A stretch of 36,081 nt of DNA from a virus. Both the position numbers and the translations under genes were made by a program. The stretch lies in IMG/VR virus record IMGVR_UViG_3300017971_000537, positions 1 to 36,081 of that record. The stretch is one strand, 5' to 3'. Below the pieces are notes generated by a model that had not been told where the DNA came from, did not search any database, and saw only the letters and a list, made by a program, of their open reading frames with translations. Positions 6,700-13,740 of this stretch are shown one piece after another. The stretch's first letter is position 1. Every line of letters begins with the position of its first letter.

Positions 6700-8566
6700 T
6701 GGCTTTCTGCTCCTTCATTTTCATCATTTCTATTGATTGCTTGGTTAAACTATCCATCTGTGCCTTGTATTGTTCTAACTGTGGCCCCATCTCCTTGGCC
6801 TCGGCATCGGCTAACTTTAAGATAACGTCTGCCTGTATCTTTGCTATCTCAAACTGTTTCATAAATAGTTCGAGCTCATGCTTGTCACGCTCAAGCTCAA
6901 GTTTCTGAATCTCCAACATAATCTTCGGGTCGGGTGGCGGTTCTTTTGGTTCTTTTGGTATCAGAGCATCAAGGTCGGGGACGTTCAACGCTTCAAGGTA
7001 TCGCCTCATAATAACCTCATCGTTCAATCCCTGGCCCCTCACTTCCATAAGGGCTTGCGCTCTTGCAATTTTTTGGGTATCAGTCATCTCGGACGGGTCA
7101 CTAATCGGAATCATGCTCAAATCATCTGCATAATCTTCCGGTGTAATACTGAAAAACTTACCCTCAAACTCGAAGTCCTTGTTTTTATCAAGATACAACT
7201 TATTCAACCGCTGGATTTTTTTGAACTCTTCTTTGAGCGACCTGTATATCCGCTTGTAGACAGACCCGAATACTTTTAACCCCTCGTCTATTAGCTTGTA
7301 GACCGAAGCAGCAGGGGTATTGGCAGGGGGTGCATCACCTGTCAGCAGGTCAGCCGTTGACCCCAACTTTTGTCCCGCCTCAATCATCAGGTTAATCAAG
7401 CCAAAAGTTTCTGACGCAATCCTGATTTCGGGCTTTGGCAGAATCGCCTTTTTGATGTCTTCCCCACGGGCGTTGATGGGTTTCCATTCACCCGTCTTAA
7501 ACTCCATATCACCCGCACCAAGGGCATTAGCCGCTTCCTTGGTAATCCAACCACCGCCCTTGTTGTTGATGGTTGCAGCATCAAGGACTTGGTTTATGGA
7601 TGTATTGATTGTCCGGTTGATGGGTTGCAGGAGTCTCCCAAACCCTGAAGGATAGAACGAACCGTCAATGGACGGCATAAAGGGATAGAGGGTAAAATAA
7701 CCCACAGGCTTAATATATCTTATTCTGCCTGTCTTAGATCCCTCAACGACCTCAACCCCTTCTTTGTCAAAACGGGCGACAATACGGACAACCTTTTTCA
7801 AATCACGGTGAAAGGTAACAATATAGGGTTCCTTGTACCCGTCATTATCCAGGTCAAGAAATGTATGCTGTTCAATAAAAACGTGTTGGGCTTCAGGGTC
7901 ACGGGTATCAACATTTTCCTCTTCTGACGCCTGACCATACTCAAATTCTTTCCAGACATTGCTCCTGAATCGCTCTTCAATCTCATTAGGCATAAACTTC
8001 ATGTAATGAGATGCACGGGGCGCACGGTCAAGGGACTTTGCCCAGTAGTTGACAACGACATCCTTCAGGCTACAATACTCCGACACATTACGGCCCAGGT
8101 TTTTGCTAAAGTATGTTTTCTTGAAAAACCCGCCTGTAACGGGCATGATGGTAAGGGCTTTGTCCATGTCGGACTCCCACTCTTCCATCTCTTCGGTCAA
8201 CTGCCACGACATATGAACCGATTTCCTTTCGGCAGTTTCGGCTTTTGCACCGTTCTCGTCACGCCCGATAATCTTTCCTTTAACAATACGCCTGCCTGGG
8301 ATAATCGCAGAGTACGCCCGTGCAGCAAACTGTACAGACGTTATAGATAACAAGGGATATTTGATATCTGCACCGTCTTTCTTATCCTGTAACACCTGTG
8401 CAGCAAGCTCTATCGCTTCGTCCTGTGTTTCTTCCCACTCTGAACGGCTATCCTTGTCAATTTCATATCCCAGAAAAGCATCCGACCCTATTTTATCAAG
8501 GGTGTCCTCGTCAAGCTCCCCTGCGATATTTGTTGAATCTAATATTTTGTTTATGTCTTCAGGCAT
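6653..8566 (-). CDS. Portal protein
   Basis: A 637-residue protein with the composition and order of podovirus-type (P22-like) portal proteins. It has an N-terminal helical part, a wing region, a stretch FYPSGFGRLLQPINRTINTSINQVLDA (about residues 315-340) typical of the portal stem/crown region, and a long C-terminal coiled coil (IQKLELERDKHELELFMKQFE...). Portals form the dodecameric ring at the packaging vertex and bind the terminase. The start chosen is ATG 8566, with GGGGTGAT upstream; an earlier in-frame TTG at 8596 lies within a terminator-like hairpin. It follows the large terminase, the standard order. Confidence 0.88.
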   Translation of the reverse strand: MPEDINKILDSTNIAGELDEDTLDKIGSDAFLGYEIDKDSRSEWEETQDEAIELAAQVLQDKKDGADIKYPLLSITSVQFAARAYSAIIPGRRIVKGKIIGRDENGAKAETAERKSVHMSWQLTEEMEEWESDMDKALTIMPVTGGFFKKTYFSKNLGRNVSEYCSLKDVVVNYWAKSLDRAPRASHYMKFMPNEIEERFRSNVWKEFEYGQASEEENVDTRDPEAQHVFIEQHTFLDLDNDGYKEPYIVTFHRDLKKVVRIVARFDKEGVEVVEGSKTGRIRYIKPVGYFTLYPFMPSIDGSFYPSGFGRLLQPINRTINTSINQVLDAATINNKGGGWITKEAANALGAGDMEFKTGEWKPINARGEDIKKAILPKPEIRIASETFGLINLMIEAGQKLGSTADLLTGDAPPANTPAASVYKLIDEGLKVFGSVYKRIYRSLKEEFKKIQRLNKLYLDKNKDFEFEGKFFSITPEDYADDLSMIPISDPSEMTDTQKIARAQALMEVRGQGLNDEVIMRRYLEALNVPDLDALIPKEPKEPPPDPKIMLEIQKLELERDKHELELFMKQFEIAKIQADVILKLADAEAKEMGPQLEQYKAQMDSLTKQSIEMMKMKEQKANANRQQGSANKGRTG

Positions 8567-8581
8567 ATCACCCCTAAAACG

Positions 8582-8624
8582 AAAAAAAGGCCGCAAACAA
8601 GTGGGTAAGCACTTACCTGCGACC
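8582..8624 (-). terminator. Rho-independent terminator between terminase and portal
   Basis: On the minus strand GGTCGCA (8624-8618) pairs with TGCGGCC (8595-8589), allowing one G-U pair, and seven T residues follow directly (8588-8582). An inner perfect repeat GGTAAG/CTTACC can add to the stem. The hairpin ends only 16 bases before the portal ATG, so it would partly stop or attenuate late transcription between packaging and head genes. Confidence 0.65.
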
Positions 8625-8634
8625 CTTTTCTCTA

Positions 8635-8656
8635 CCTGTTACCCGTCGGTAACAGG
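8635..8656. repeat. Nine-base-pair hairpin after the small gene 8675-8884
   Basis: A perfect 9-bp inverted repeat, CCTGTTACC / GGTAACAGG, with loop CGTC. It lies between the stop of the small gene at 8675 and the terminator at 8582-8624. On the minus strand no T-run follows; on the plus strand AT-rich DNA follows after a gap. Together with the next hairpin it forms a tandem hairpin pair. Confidence 0.5.
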
Positions 8657-8674
8657 CAAACTTTTATTTAATTT

Positions 8675-8884
8675 TTATTCAGCCGTTGTTAATACAAAAT
8701 GTTTCGATTTTTCGTTACACGCCATCCAACAAGCATCATCAGGAATTGGATGAGATTCTTGCGTTTCTTTCACAAATAATCTCATTTCATCATTAGAATT
8801 AATATCTCTCTGTGATATAAAGACGGTTGTCATAAAATCAGGTTTTTCGCTATCCTTACGTTGCCAATGTAATTGCCAAAGCAT
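8675..8884 (-). CDS. Small uncharacterised protein after the terminase
   Basis: A 69-residue protein (MLWQLHWQRKDSEKPDFMTTVF...) with no recognised motif. It starts at ATG 8884, two bases after the large-terminase stop, with GGGG about 8 bases before it, and is followed by two hairpins. It is likely co-transcribed with the terminase. It could be a small packaging accessory, but nothing in the sequence shows that. Confidence 0.55.
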   Translation of the reverse strand: MLWQLHWQRKDSEKPDFMTTVFISQRDINSNDEMRLFVKETQESHPIPDDACWMACNEKSKHFVLTTAE

Positions 8885-8886
8885 AA

Positions 8887-11373
8887 TTAATACCCCGTAT
8901 ATCTGTCTACTACATTATTTCCCACTACCCTTGGTTCCCCGTAATGGTTGAATGGGGGGCCATAGAGTTTATCAACCGGGATCTCGATAGCAATTTTCAT
9001 GCCAGTAAGGATGAGATATTTCAGGCAGTCCATTAAATGGTCATTCTGTTTGACCACTTTCCCGTTCTCGTCCCTATGGTAAAGCCTAAACTCGTCAAAG
9101 AACGGGCGTAACGACCTAAATATCTTTAGTCTGCCCGACACCAACCGTTGCCAAACAGCAAATATACCAGCCTCAACAGGATTCTCTGCAAGGGATAAAT
9201 CCAAGCCAAGCTCAACATACTCGTTAAATAGGCTTTTACCGTCCTTCTGGCTTGAAGCCCGTGAAGCAGGATCAGCACAACCCGGTATCCATGACCCTCT
9301 GGCGTTTATCGCCTGGACATGGGTAGCTGGTTCTGCTTGCCCTTGCTTGTAGCATGAATAAATATAGACGATATCCGATTCTCTATCCCATGCCCCCCAC
9401 AGAGCAGCGGTAGCATTCCAACCCACATCTAACGCATACGCCCGTGGATACCACAGGGGAATCTCAAAATCGTCACACGCTATATCTTCCTCTAATATCG
9501 GGTATATCGCCCCTGCACCCAACTGAGGAATACCCTTTGCTCTGGCATCCCGTAAATAGGGGGGTGTTCCGTCTAATATCTCCTGCTTCTGCGATTCGGT
9601 TAAATGGGGGGCATCCTCCCATGTAGCGTTGATAATGAACTTTGACCCCTCCTGGTCTTCGGGGATTATGCCATTAGGCATAAAATTCATAACAACTTCA
9701 GATAATCCCAACAACGGTGTAAAGGTCAGGATCACCATACCGTTCGTTGTCATGGTACGAATTAGGCACTCACCGTATATTGCCATTGAACATTCTTCGT
9801 CCAACCATGCAACATCGACTTCATCCCCCTGGAACGCCTTACGTTTCTGGTCAAACGACTTAAACACCCCACGGCTCAACCCCCCAGATGTATGTTTGAC
9901 AAGAACAGATTCAACCGCATCCGGAACACCCCCTGCCTTTGGGTTGACCTTAGCGATAGTGTCCTTCCGGATCATGCCCGTGCCGTATTGTCCCGGGGGC
10001 CCTAACAGTTTTGCCTGTTGAATATCCCTCACGGTCTGGGATGTATCACCCGCCATCCAACACAAAACAGGGTCTTTAAACCTTCTACCCTCCCACCAAT
10101 CAGGATACTGACCTGTTAGGTGTAACGCTACCTCATACGCCCCAATTCCCTCACTATTATGATGTACCAAACCACCTGCAATATAATTATGATATTTTTC
10201 TACTTCAAAATCAAAAACGGTATTGACACCAATAGATTTTATTGATACTATATACTTACTACTTTTAGTAAAGGAGATTTCTGATGCCACCAAAGATTGA
10301 GTTGGATTTAGCAGATTTAAAATATTTAATTGAGTCGAAGGGATTACAGCTCCACATTGTTGCAAAGATGTTAGGGGTGAGTAGATCAACAATTCTAAGG
10401 GCTTGCAAAGAGCATACAATAAAAACTCAAAGAAATGGCCCACGATCTGGTTCAGATCATCCTGGATGGAATGGAGGCAATATTTCAACAAATGGATATA
10501 ATTATATTTACTGCCCCGACCATCCATATTGTACAAAACAGAAAAGAGTTTTTGAACACCGGCTCGTAATGGAAAAGAAACTTGGTCGCTATCTTCACCC
10601 TGAAGAAGTTGTGCACCATAAAGATGGGAACCGTTCCAATAACCACCCAGATAATTTAGAGCTTTTTTCAACAAATAATGTTCATAGATGTTTTGAATTA
10701 ATGGTACGGATAAAATACCTGTCTCAGAAAGAGCGTAGTCGTCTTCAGAGTGCTCTTGACAAAATCCCGAATATATCTCGGAAACGAATTGCCAACCATG
10801 ATCAGTTAGAACGCGATGATTTAGGGCGGTTTCTACCCAAGAACCGTCAGACATAGTTATTCTTACACACGGTTCTTTGTTGGGTTTTTTGAATGGGGCT
10901 TTTGCTTGTGCTATCACCTTTTTTTGACCATCCCACGAAAATACTTTGAATGGTTTCCCTATTTCAAAAAGTTGTCCAATACTTACTTCCCCGTTAGGCG
11001 TTTGTATAAGTGTTTGATATGTCAGACATTTTCCAATACGATTCGCGGCGATTATCGCCCGTTCCCTCTTAACCGCCCCCTGCCTGAAAAATTCAAGGTG
11101 TGGCCTGTATAATTCCCTTCTTAACGGTCCCCTGTCGGGGTAATATATGTCAATCTTGTTGTATAGCTTGCGATTTTCAAGCTCCGTTACCTGCACAAGC
11201 ATACTTTCAAGCTCAGAACGGGGTATGCCGTCCAAATCATCAGGTGTTATCTCTTTTCTGGCCCTTGTTATCTCCTCAAAGGTCTTCCTGACGATCTCGA
11301 CATCACACCCTTTGGCCTTGACTACCTTTTTTTTAGGCTTTTTTGGTTGTTTTTCGGGCTTTTTTATTGGCAT
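8887..11373 (-). CDS. Terminase large subunit, interrupted by an intein
   Basis: Packaging ATPase and nuclease that moves and cuts phage DNA at the portal. Numbering from an in-frame TTG at 11391: the Walker A motif ANRIGK-SEGIG is split after K121 by a 291-residue intein and resumes at S413. Walker B is VAWLDE (527-532), the coupling motif TFTP is at 556-559, and the nuclease acids are D655 (ALDVGW), D707 (CADPAS) and D788 (HLMDCL). Without the intein the protein is about 540 residues, a normal TerL length. I prefer ATG 11373, though neither start has a strong ribosome site; the start lies inside the 3' end of the small gene 11333-11518, so coupling is likely. Active enzyme requires protein splicing. 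Confidence 0.93.
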   Translation of the reverse strand: MPIKKPEKQPKKPKKKVVKAKGCDVEIVRKTFEEITRARKEITPDDLDGIPRSELESMLVQVTELENRKLYNKIDIYYPDRGPLRRELYRPHLEFFRQGAVKRERAIIAANRIGKCLTYQTLIQTPNGEVSIGQLFEIGKPFKVFSWDGQKKVIAQAKAPFKKPNKEPCVRITMSDGSWVETALNHRVLTDHGWQFVSEIYSGFCQEHSEDDYALSETGILSVPLIQNIYEHYLLKKALNYLGGYWNGSHLYGAQLLQGEDSDQVSFPLRAGVQKLFSVLYNMDGRGSKYNYIHLLKYCLHSIQDDLNQIVGHFFEFLLYALCKPLELLIYSPLTSLQQCGAVIPSTQLNILNLLNPTQSLVASEISFTKSSKYIVSIKSIGVNTVFDFEVEKYHNYIAGGLVHHNSEGIGAYEVALHLTGQYPDWWEGRRFKDPVLCWMAGDTSQTVRDIQQAKLLGPPGQYGTGMIRKDTIAKVNPKAGGVPDAVESVLVKHTSGGLSRGVFKSFDQKRKAFQGDEVDVAWLDEECSMAIYGECLIRTMTTNGMVILTFTPLLGLSEVVMNFMPNGIIPEDQEGSKFIINATWEDAPHLTESQKQEILDGTPPYLRDARAKGIPQLGAGAIYPILEEDIACDDFEIPLWYPRAYALDVGWNATAALWGAWDRESDIVYIYSCYKQGQAEPATHVQAINARGSWIPGCADPASRASSQKDGKSLFNEYVELGLDLSLAENPVEAGIFAVWQRLVSGRLKIFRSLRPFFDEFRLYHRDENGKVVKQNDHLMDCLKYLILTGMKIAIEIPVDKLYGPPFNHYGEPRVVGNNVVDRYTGY
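10223..10251 (+). promoter_or_regulatory. Sigma-70-type promoter inside the intein, for the antisense HNH gene
   Basis: TTGACA at 10223-10228, 17 bases, then TACTAT at 10246-10251. It points at the HNH ATG 33 bases further on. On the other strand the same bases encode part of intein block F (GVNTVFDF) and the strand before it (YIVSIK), so promoter and splicing domain share DNA. The -35 box, spacing and promoter-to-start distance match those of the HNH gene at 2692. Confidence 0.8.
10284..10856 (+). CDS. HNH homing endonuclease encoded antisense within the intein
   Basis: A 190-residue HNH nuclease. An N-terminal helix-turn-helix (about residues 22-45, HIVAKMLGVSRSTILRACKEH) is followed by the HNH core: FEHRL (H92), VVHHKDGNRSNN (H111-H112, N120), and DNLELF (N124). 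AAAGGAG lies seven bases before ATG 10284 and a consensus promoter lies upstream. It lies completely inside the intein but on the plus strand; its last 25 or so codons overlap intein block B in antisense. The core resembles the HNH gene at 2692 (both have EHRL, GRYL.P.E and VHH...G.RS.N), but the domain order differs. It would probably cut intein-free terminase genes and so drive intein homing. Confidence 0.92.
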   Translation: MPPKIELDLADLKYLIESKGLQLHIVAKMLGVSRSTILRACKEHTIKTQRNGPRSGSDHPGWNGGNISTNGYNYIYCPDHPYCTKQKRVFEHRLVMEKKLGRYLHPEEVVHHKDGNRSNNHPDNLELFSTNNVHRCFELMVRIKYLSQKERSRLQSALDKIPNISRKRIANHDQLERDDLGRFLPKNRQT

Positions 11374-11518
11374 TCGACAACTTTTTCGCAATTATCCTTA
11401 ACGTACCATCACTTTTGCGCCTTTTTACCCCTAAAAAAACATAACCTTTGGGAAAAAGCCAAACCTGATCCCCTTTAACCTCAATAAAACGGGGTTCTAA
11501 TTCAATTATCTTTGGCAT
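11333..11518 (-). CDS. Small basic protein overlapping the terminase start
   Basis: A 61-residue protein (MPKIIELEPRFIEVKGDQVW...) with a beta-type first half and a very basic tail (KKLSNANKKARKTTKK). AGAAGGA lies five bases before ATG 11518. It overlaps the start of TerL by about 40-60 bases and is itself overlapped by the end of the next small gene upstream. The basic tail suggests nucleic-acid contact. Function unknown. Confidence 0.6.
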   Translation of the reverse strand: MPKIIELEPRFIEVKGDQVWLFPKGYVFLGVKRRKSDGTLRIIAKKLSNANKKARKTTKKA

Positions 11519-11615
11519 TTTTATCCTTCTTAAATATTTTGTCCCAATTTTTCCGATATTTGTCGCTTATCGGTATAATCTTTACCCCACATGAGCCGTT
11601 TTTACAGTTAGACAT
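11502..11615 (-). CDS. Very small cysteine-containing protein
   Basis: A 37-residue frame from ATG 11615 (MSNCKNGSCGVKIIPISDKY...) to TGA 11502. AAGGAGAAATACTT upstream is a strong ribosome site and the stop overlaps the next gene by 17 bases, the close packing seen throughout this operon. A Cys pair in the first ten residues could bind metal. No homologous family is known to me. Confidence 0.55.
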   Translation of the reverse strand: MSNCKNGSCGVKIIPISDKYRKNWDKIFKKDKNAKDN

Positions 11616-11627
11616 AAGTATTTCTCC

Positions 11628-11993
11628 TTATCCAAAACTCGGTATAAGGCTTGAAGGTATGTTTGCGGGCCATATGCCAATCGTTACGTCAACAGCCCCC
11701 CCATAGGCACCACCCCCAACAGCCGTTACAGTCAACCAAATACCATAACGGGCATAACTGTCGTCACCCTCAACACCGTTTAACCCCATAGCAGAAGCGT
11801 CAAACGGGTTTGTCGGTATCAATTCAGTTGTCGTCCCAGGGGTAGGAGTCACAATTGAGTCATAAACCGTTATCTGAGCGTCATTAGCGTTATCCTGCCC
11901 CAGCTTAAAATTCACAAACCAACAGGAACCCTTATATATCAAACCGGAGTAAGATGCCCCGGATACTGTTTTCGTGTAGGGAAAACACTTCAT
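11628..11993 (-). CDS. Uncharacterised, possibly structural protein
   Basis: A 121-residue protein with no signal peptide and a beta-rich, Gly/Ala/Thr-rich sequence (LTVTAVGGGAYGGAVDVTIGIWP) typical of small phage virion proteins. It starts at ATG 11993, overlapping the stop of the preceding gene by ATGA. No domain recognised. The virion role is inferred from composition and operon position only. Confidence 0.6.
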   Translation of the reverse strand: MKCFPYTKTVSGASYSGLIYKGSCWFVNFKLGQDNANDAQITVYDSIVTPTPGTTTELIPTNPFDASAMGLNGVEGDDSYARYGIWLTVTAVGGGAYGGAVDVTIGIWPANIPSSLIPSFG

Positions 11994-12385
11994 CTAAAAA
12001 TACCCCATAAATTATTTACGCTGTCCAGGTACGCCACCCCAAGAAAGATAGCAAGGATAAGCACACACCAGAAACACAGCTTCCATGTATACAATTTACC
12101 GTTCAAATCCTCTATAATAGGCTTGTACTTTCTAAGTATCTCATTATCCCTGGCATATTCGTCATACCGGGCGTTCTTAGCATACTCTATCGGACCCCAA
12201 CCTATCTCAATCTGCCGGGGGTTTATTACACCATCCTTAATGTCCTCGTAATAAGCGACAATCCCAGCACTAACCTGCGCCCTGCTCAAACGAAGACCAT
12301 GATGCCGTTTGGCATCGTAAAAATCACTCACCCGATATCCATTATCCTTGTAAAACTGCACTACCTCAGGGTCTAATCCAGCCAT
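11990..12385 (-). CDS. Uncharacterised protein with a C-terminal membrane anchor
   Basis: A 131-residue protein. The first 95 residues are helical and charged (LDPEVVQFYKDNGYRV..., NARYDEYARDNEILRKY) and the end carries one transmembrane segment (LCFWCVLILAIFLGVAYL, about residues 103-120). The N-terminal part contains a segment like a DNA- or protein-binding helix pair. It starts at TAATG shared with the upstream gene. The function is unknown; a membrane-bound role is inferred from the anchor. Confidence 0.65.
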   Translation of the reverse strand: MAGLDPEVVQFYKDNGYRVSDFYDAKRHHGLRLSRAQVSAGIVAYYEDIKDGVINPRQIEIGWGPIEYAKNARYDEYARDNEILRKYKPIIEDLNGKLYTWKLCFWCVLILAIFLGVAYLDSVNNLWGIFR

Positions 12386-12600
12386 TATTTTAATATCTGC
12401 CTCAATCCGTTAGTGAATGATGAAATCAACCGCTCCAACTGCGTGTCATCAACCGTTTTCGTGGGCTTCGGCATAGCACCCGTTATACTAATGTCCAACA
12501 CCCCACACCCAATACCGTCAAACCACGCACAATCTTCATCACAATATCGGTCATTGCTCCCAAATTTTAAAGGACACTTCTTTTTGTTGCTTTTTGACAT
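12385..12600 (-). CDS. Small cysteine-rich protein
   Basis: A 71-residue protein with four N-terminal cysteines in the order CPLKFG, YCDEDCAWFDGIGCG, a pattern seen in small phage proteins that bind zinc or form disulfides. The C-terminal part is a helix. AAGGAG lies upstream of ATG 12600 and the stop overlaps the next start. No named family recognised. Confidence 0.65.
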   Translation of the reverse strand: MSKSNKKKCPLKFGSNDRYCDEDCAWFDGIGCGVLDISITGAMPKPTKTVDDTQLERLISSFTNGLRQILK

Positions 12601-12624
12601 TTACATACCACTCCTTCGGATTAA

Positions 12625-12759
12625 TCACCCCTCTAACACAACCTCAAGCTCAGAACATAACGTAAGCTCTGTAAATTCGTTATACTCCATGCACGTTAAA
12701 TAAAAATATAACCGGTTGACGGCGTTAAATAACTCGTAATCAATATCGTCTATGTGCAT
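12625..12759 (-). CDS. Very small acidic protein
   Basis: A 44-residue frame from ATG 12759 (MHIDDIDYELFNAVNRLYFY...) to TGA 12625, acidic and probably all helical. AAGGAG is present but about 15 bases before the ATG, which is long. It fills the gap between two better supported genes of the late operon. No function can be suggested. Confidence 0.45.
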   Translation of the reverse strand: MHIDDIDYELFNAVNRLYFYLTCMEYNEFTELTLCSELEVVLEG

Positions 12760-12780
12760 GTTATAATGATAGACTCCTTT

Positions 12781-12948
12781 TTATATAACCAATACAATCG
12801 CTTCCCCAATACCTTGCCATGCTTCTAAAAATTCAATGTCCCCTATGTCTTGAATCCCATATTCAGAATCTTCAATTTTTACATCAGCTTCAACACCATA
12901 ATCCCGTGTCATCTGCTCTAATTTCTTTATCAATTCGGATGCTGTCAT
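12781..12948 (-). CDS. Small phage protein of an alpha/beta type
   Basis: A 55-residue protein starting at ATG 12948 (MTASELIKKLEQMTRDYG), chosen over GTG 12966 because GGGGAG lies seven bases before it. One N-terminal helix ending in a G/D-x-V-x-I strand (VEADVKIED) is the pattern of a common small phage family ('sELi..L.....da.v.i'). The protein at 19491-19649 in the early region has the same pattern. Function unknown. Confidence 0.6.
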   Translation of the reverse strand: MTASELIKKLEQMTRDYGVEADVKIEDSEYGIQDIGDIEFLEAWQGIGEAIVLVI

Positions 12949-12950
12949 CG

Positions 12951-13097
12951 TCACTCCCCAACACACAATATGTAAACCAGAACACTCACAGCGTACATCA
13001 TAACAACCGTGTATCCCACCATTATCAATTTACCAATTTTATCCACAGTAAGGTACCATGTACCACCCCTAAACATCAAAAACTTTTTGAAGGCCAT
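12951..13097 (-). CDS. Small single-pass membrane protein
   Basis: A 48-residue frame from ATG 13097 (MAFKKFLMFRGGTWYL...) with one hydrophobic segment (LIMVGYTVVMMYAVSVLVYI). It ends two bases before the next gene. AAGGGG lies almost against the start codon, a poor spacing, so expression is uncertain. Position right after TerS is unusual for a holin, so I assign no role. Confidence 0.5.
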   Translation of the reverse strand: MAFKKFLMFRGGTWYLTVDKIGKLIMVGYTVVMMYAVSVLVYILCVGE

Positions 13098-13133
13098 ACC
13101 CCTTGAAATCTGAATAAGGAGTCTCTTTTAAAT

Positions 13134-13149
13134 AGTATATTGGTATACT
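13134..13149. repeat. Perfect small palindrome downstream of TerS
   Basis: AGTATA-TTGG-TATACT, a six-base perfect inverted repeat in the 170-base gap between TerS and the next gene. It could be an operator or an RNA hairpin. The rest of the gap contains only a 26-codon frame without a ribosome site. Confidence 0.35.
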
Positions 13150-13266
13150 AACATACTGGAGTTTACATAATAAGATATTATCAGACATTGTCCCGCATCC
13201 CCAAGCATATCAATCACTTATCTATCCTATACATAATGACGTGTATGTAATGTCTTACCACTTGTG

Positions 13267-13740
13267 TTATCCTAAATCTATGGTGTCTGGATTGATGTTA
13301 TCCTCAACTATCTTAGCATCAATAGTGTGTAAATCTTTACCACTATCGTTATCTAACAGTTTAGTCAGCTTGTGTGCTAATCTATCCTTGATCTGTGATT
13401 CTGTGAGTAAATTCAGTTGGTTAAGTGTTATGTTGGTGTCTTTATTTGGTGGTTTAAACTCTTTGGTTTTGCGTTCGAGGTACCATTGAGCAACCTTAAC
13501 ATCGTCTTTAATTTCAGACGTAACTTTTTTTCTTGCGTTAAGTATGGGATATTCTTTTAATTTTTCTTTACGCTCGCTGAAACTGGGATGACGTTTGATA
13601 TAGGCATATAATGTAGCAGTTGAGATACCGGCGAATAGGCAAGCCTCAGTGTCTGTGCAGCCCATTGAATAGGCTATTTCGAGTTGTTCTATAATACGTG
13701 GTTCATCTACTAATTTCTGTCCGGTGTTTACGTCTGCCAT
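13267..13740 (-). CDS. Terminase small subunit
   Basis: A 157-residue protein that would bind the packaging start site and pass DNA to TerL. Residues about 20-50 form a helix-turn-helix (IAYSMGCTDTEACLFAGIS then TATLYAYIKRHPSF), followed by RKEKLKEYPILNARKKV and VKVAQWYLERKTKEF. This order (HTH, 'L...P...A...v...', 'a.WyLErk') is characteristic of a common small-terminase family. It is the first gene of the leftward late operon, three kilobases before TerL. The ribosome site is weak. The C-terminus is acidic and likely contacts TerL. Confidence 0.85.
   Translation of the reverse strand: MADVNTGQKLVDEPRIIEQLEIAYSMGCTDTEACLFAGISTATLYAYIKRHPSFSERKEKLKEYPILNARKKVTSEIKDDVKVAQWYLERKTKEFKPPNKDTNITLNQLNLLTESQIKDRLAHKLTKLLDNDSGKDLHTIDAKIVEDNINPDTIDLG

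Larger units (their letters stand above)
10156..11028 (-). mobile_element. Intein in the TerL Walker A motif, with an antisense HNH gene inside
   Basis: The intein runs from Cys (codon 11028-11026, residue 122) to Asn (codon 10158-10156, residue 412), followed by Ser as the first extein residue. Block A is CLTYQTLIQTPNGEVSIGQLF. Block B is DGSWVETALNHRVLT, with the conserved His at 192; the usual Thr of TxxH appears as Ala, with a Thr one place earlier. Block F is NTVFDFEVEKYHNYI and block G is GGLVHHN followed by S. About 150 residues between blocks B and F match no endonuclease in the sense frame. That stretch is the reverse complement of the HNH gene at 10284-10856. The sense frame has no stop across it. 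Confidence 0.92.
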
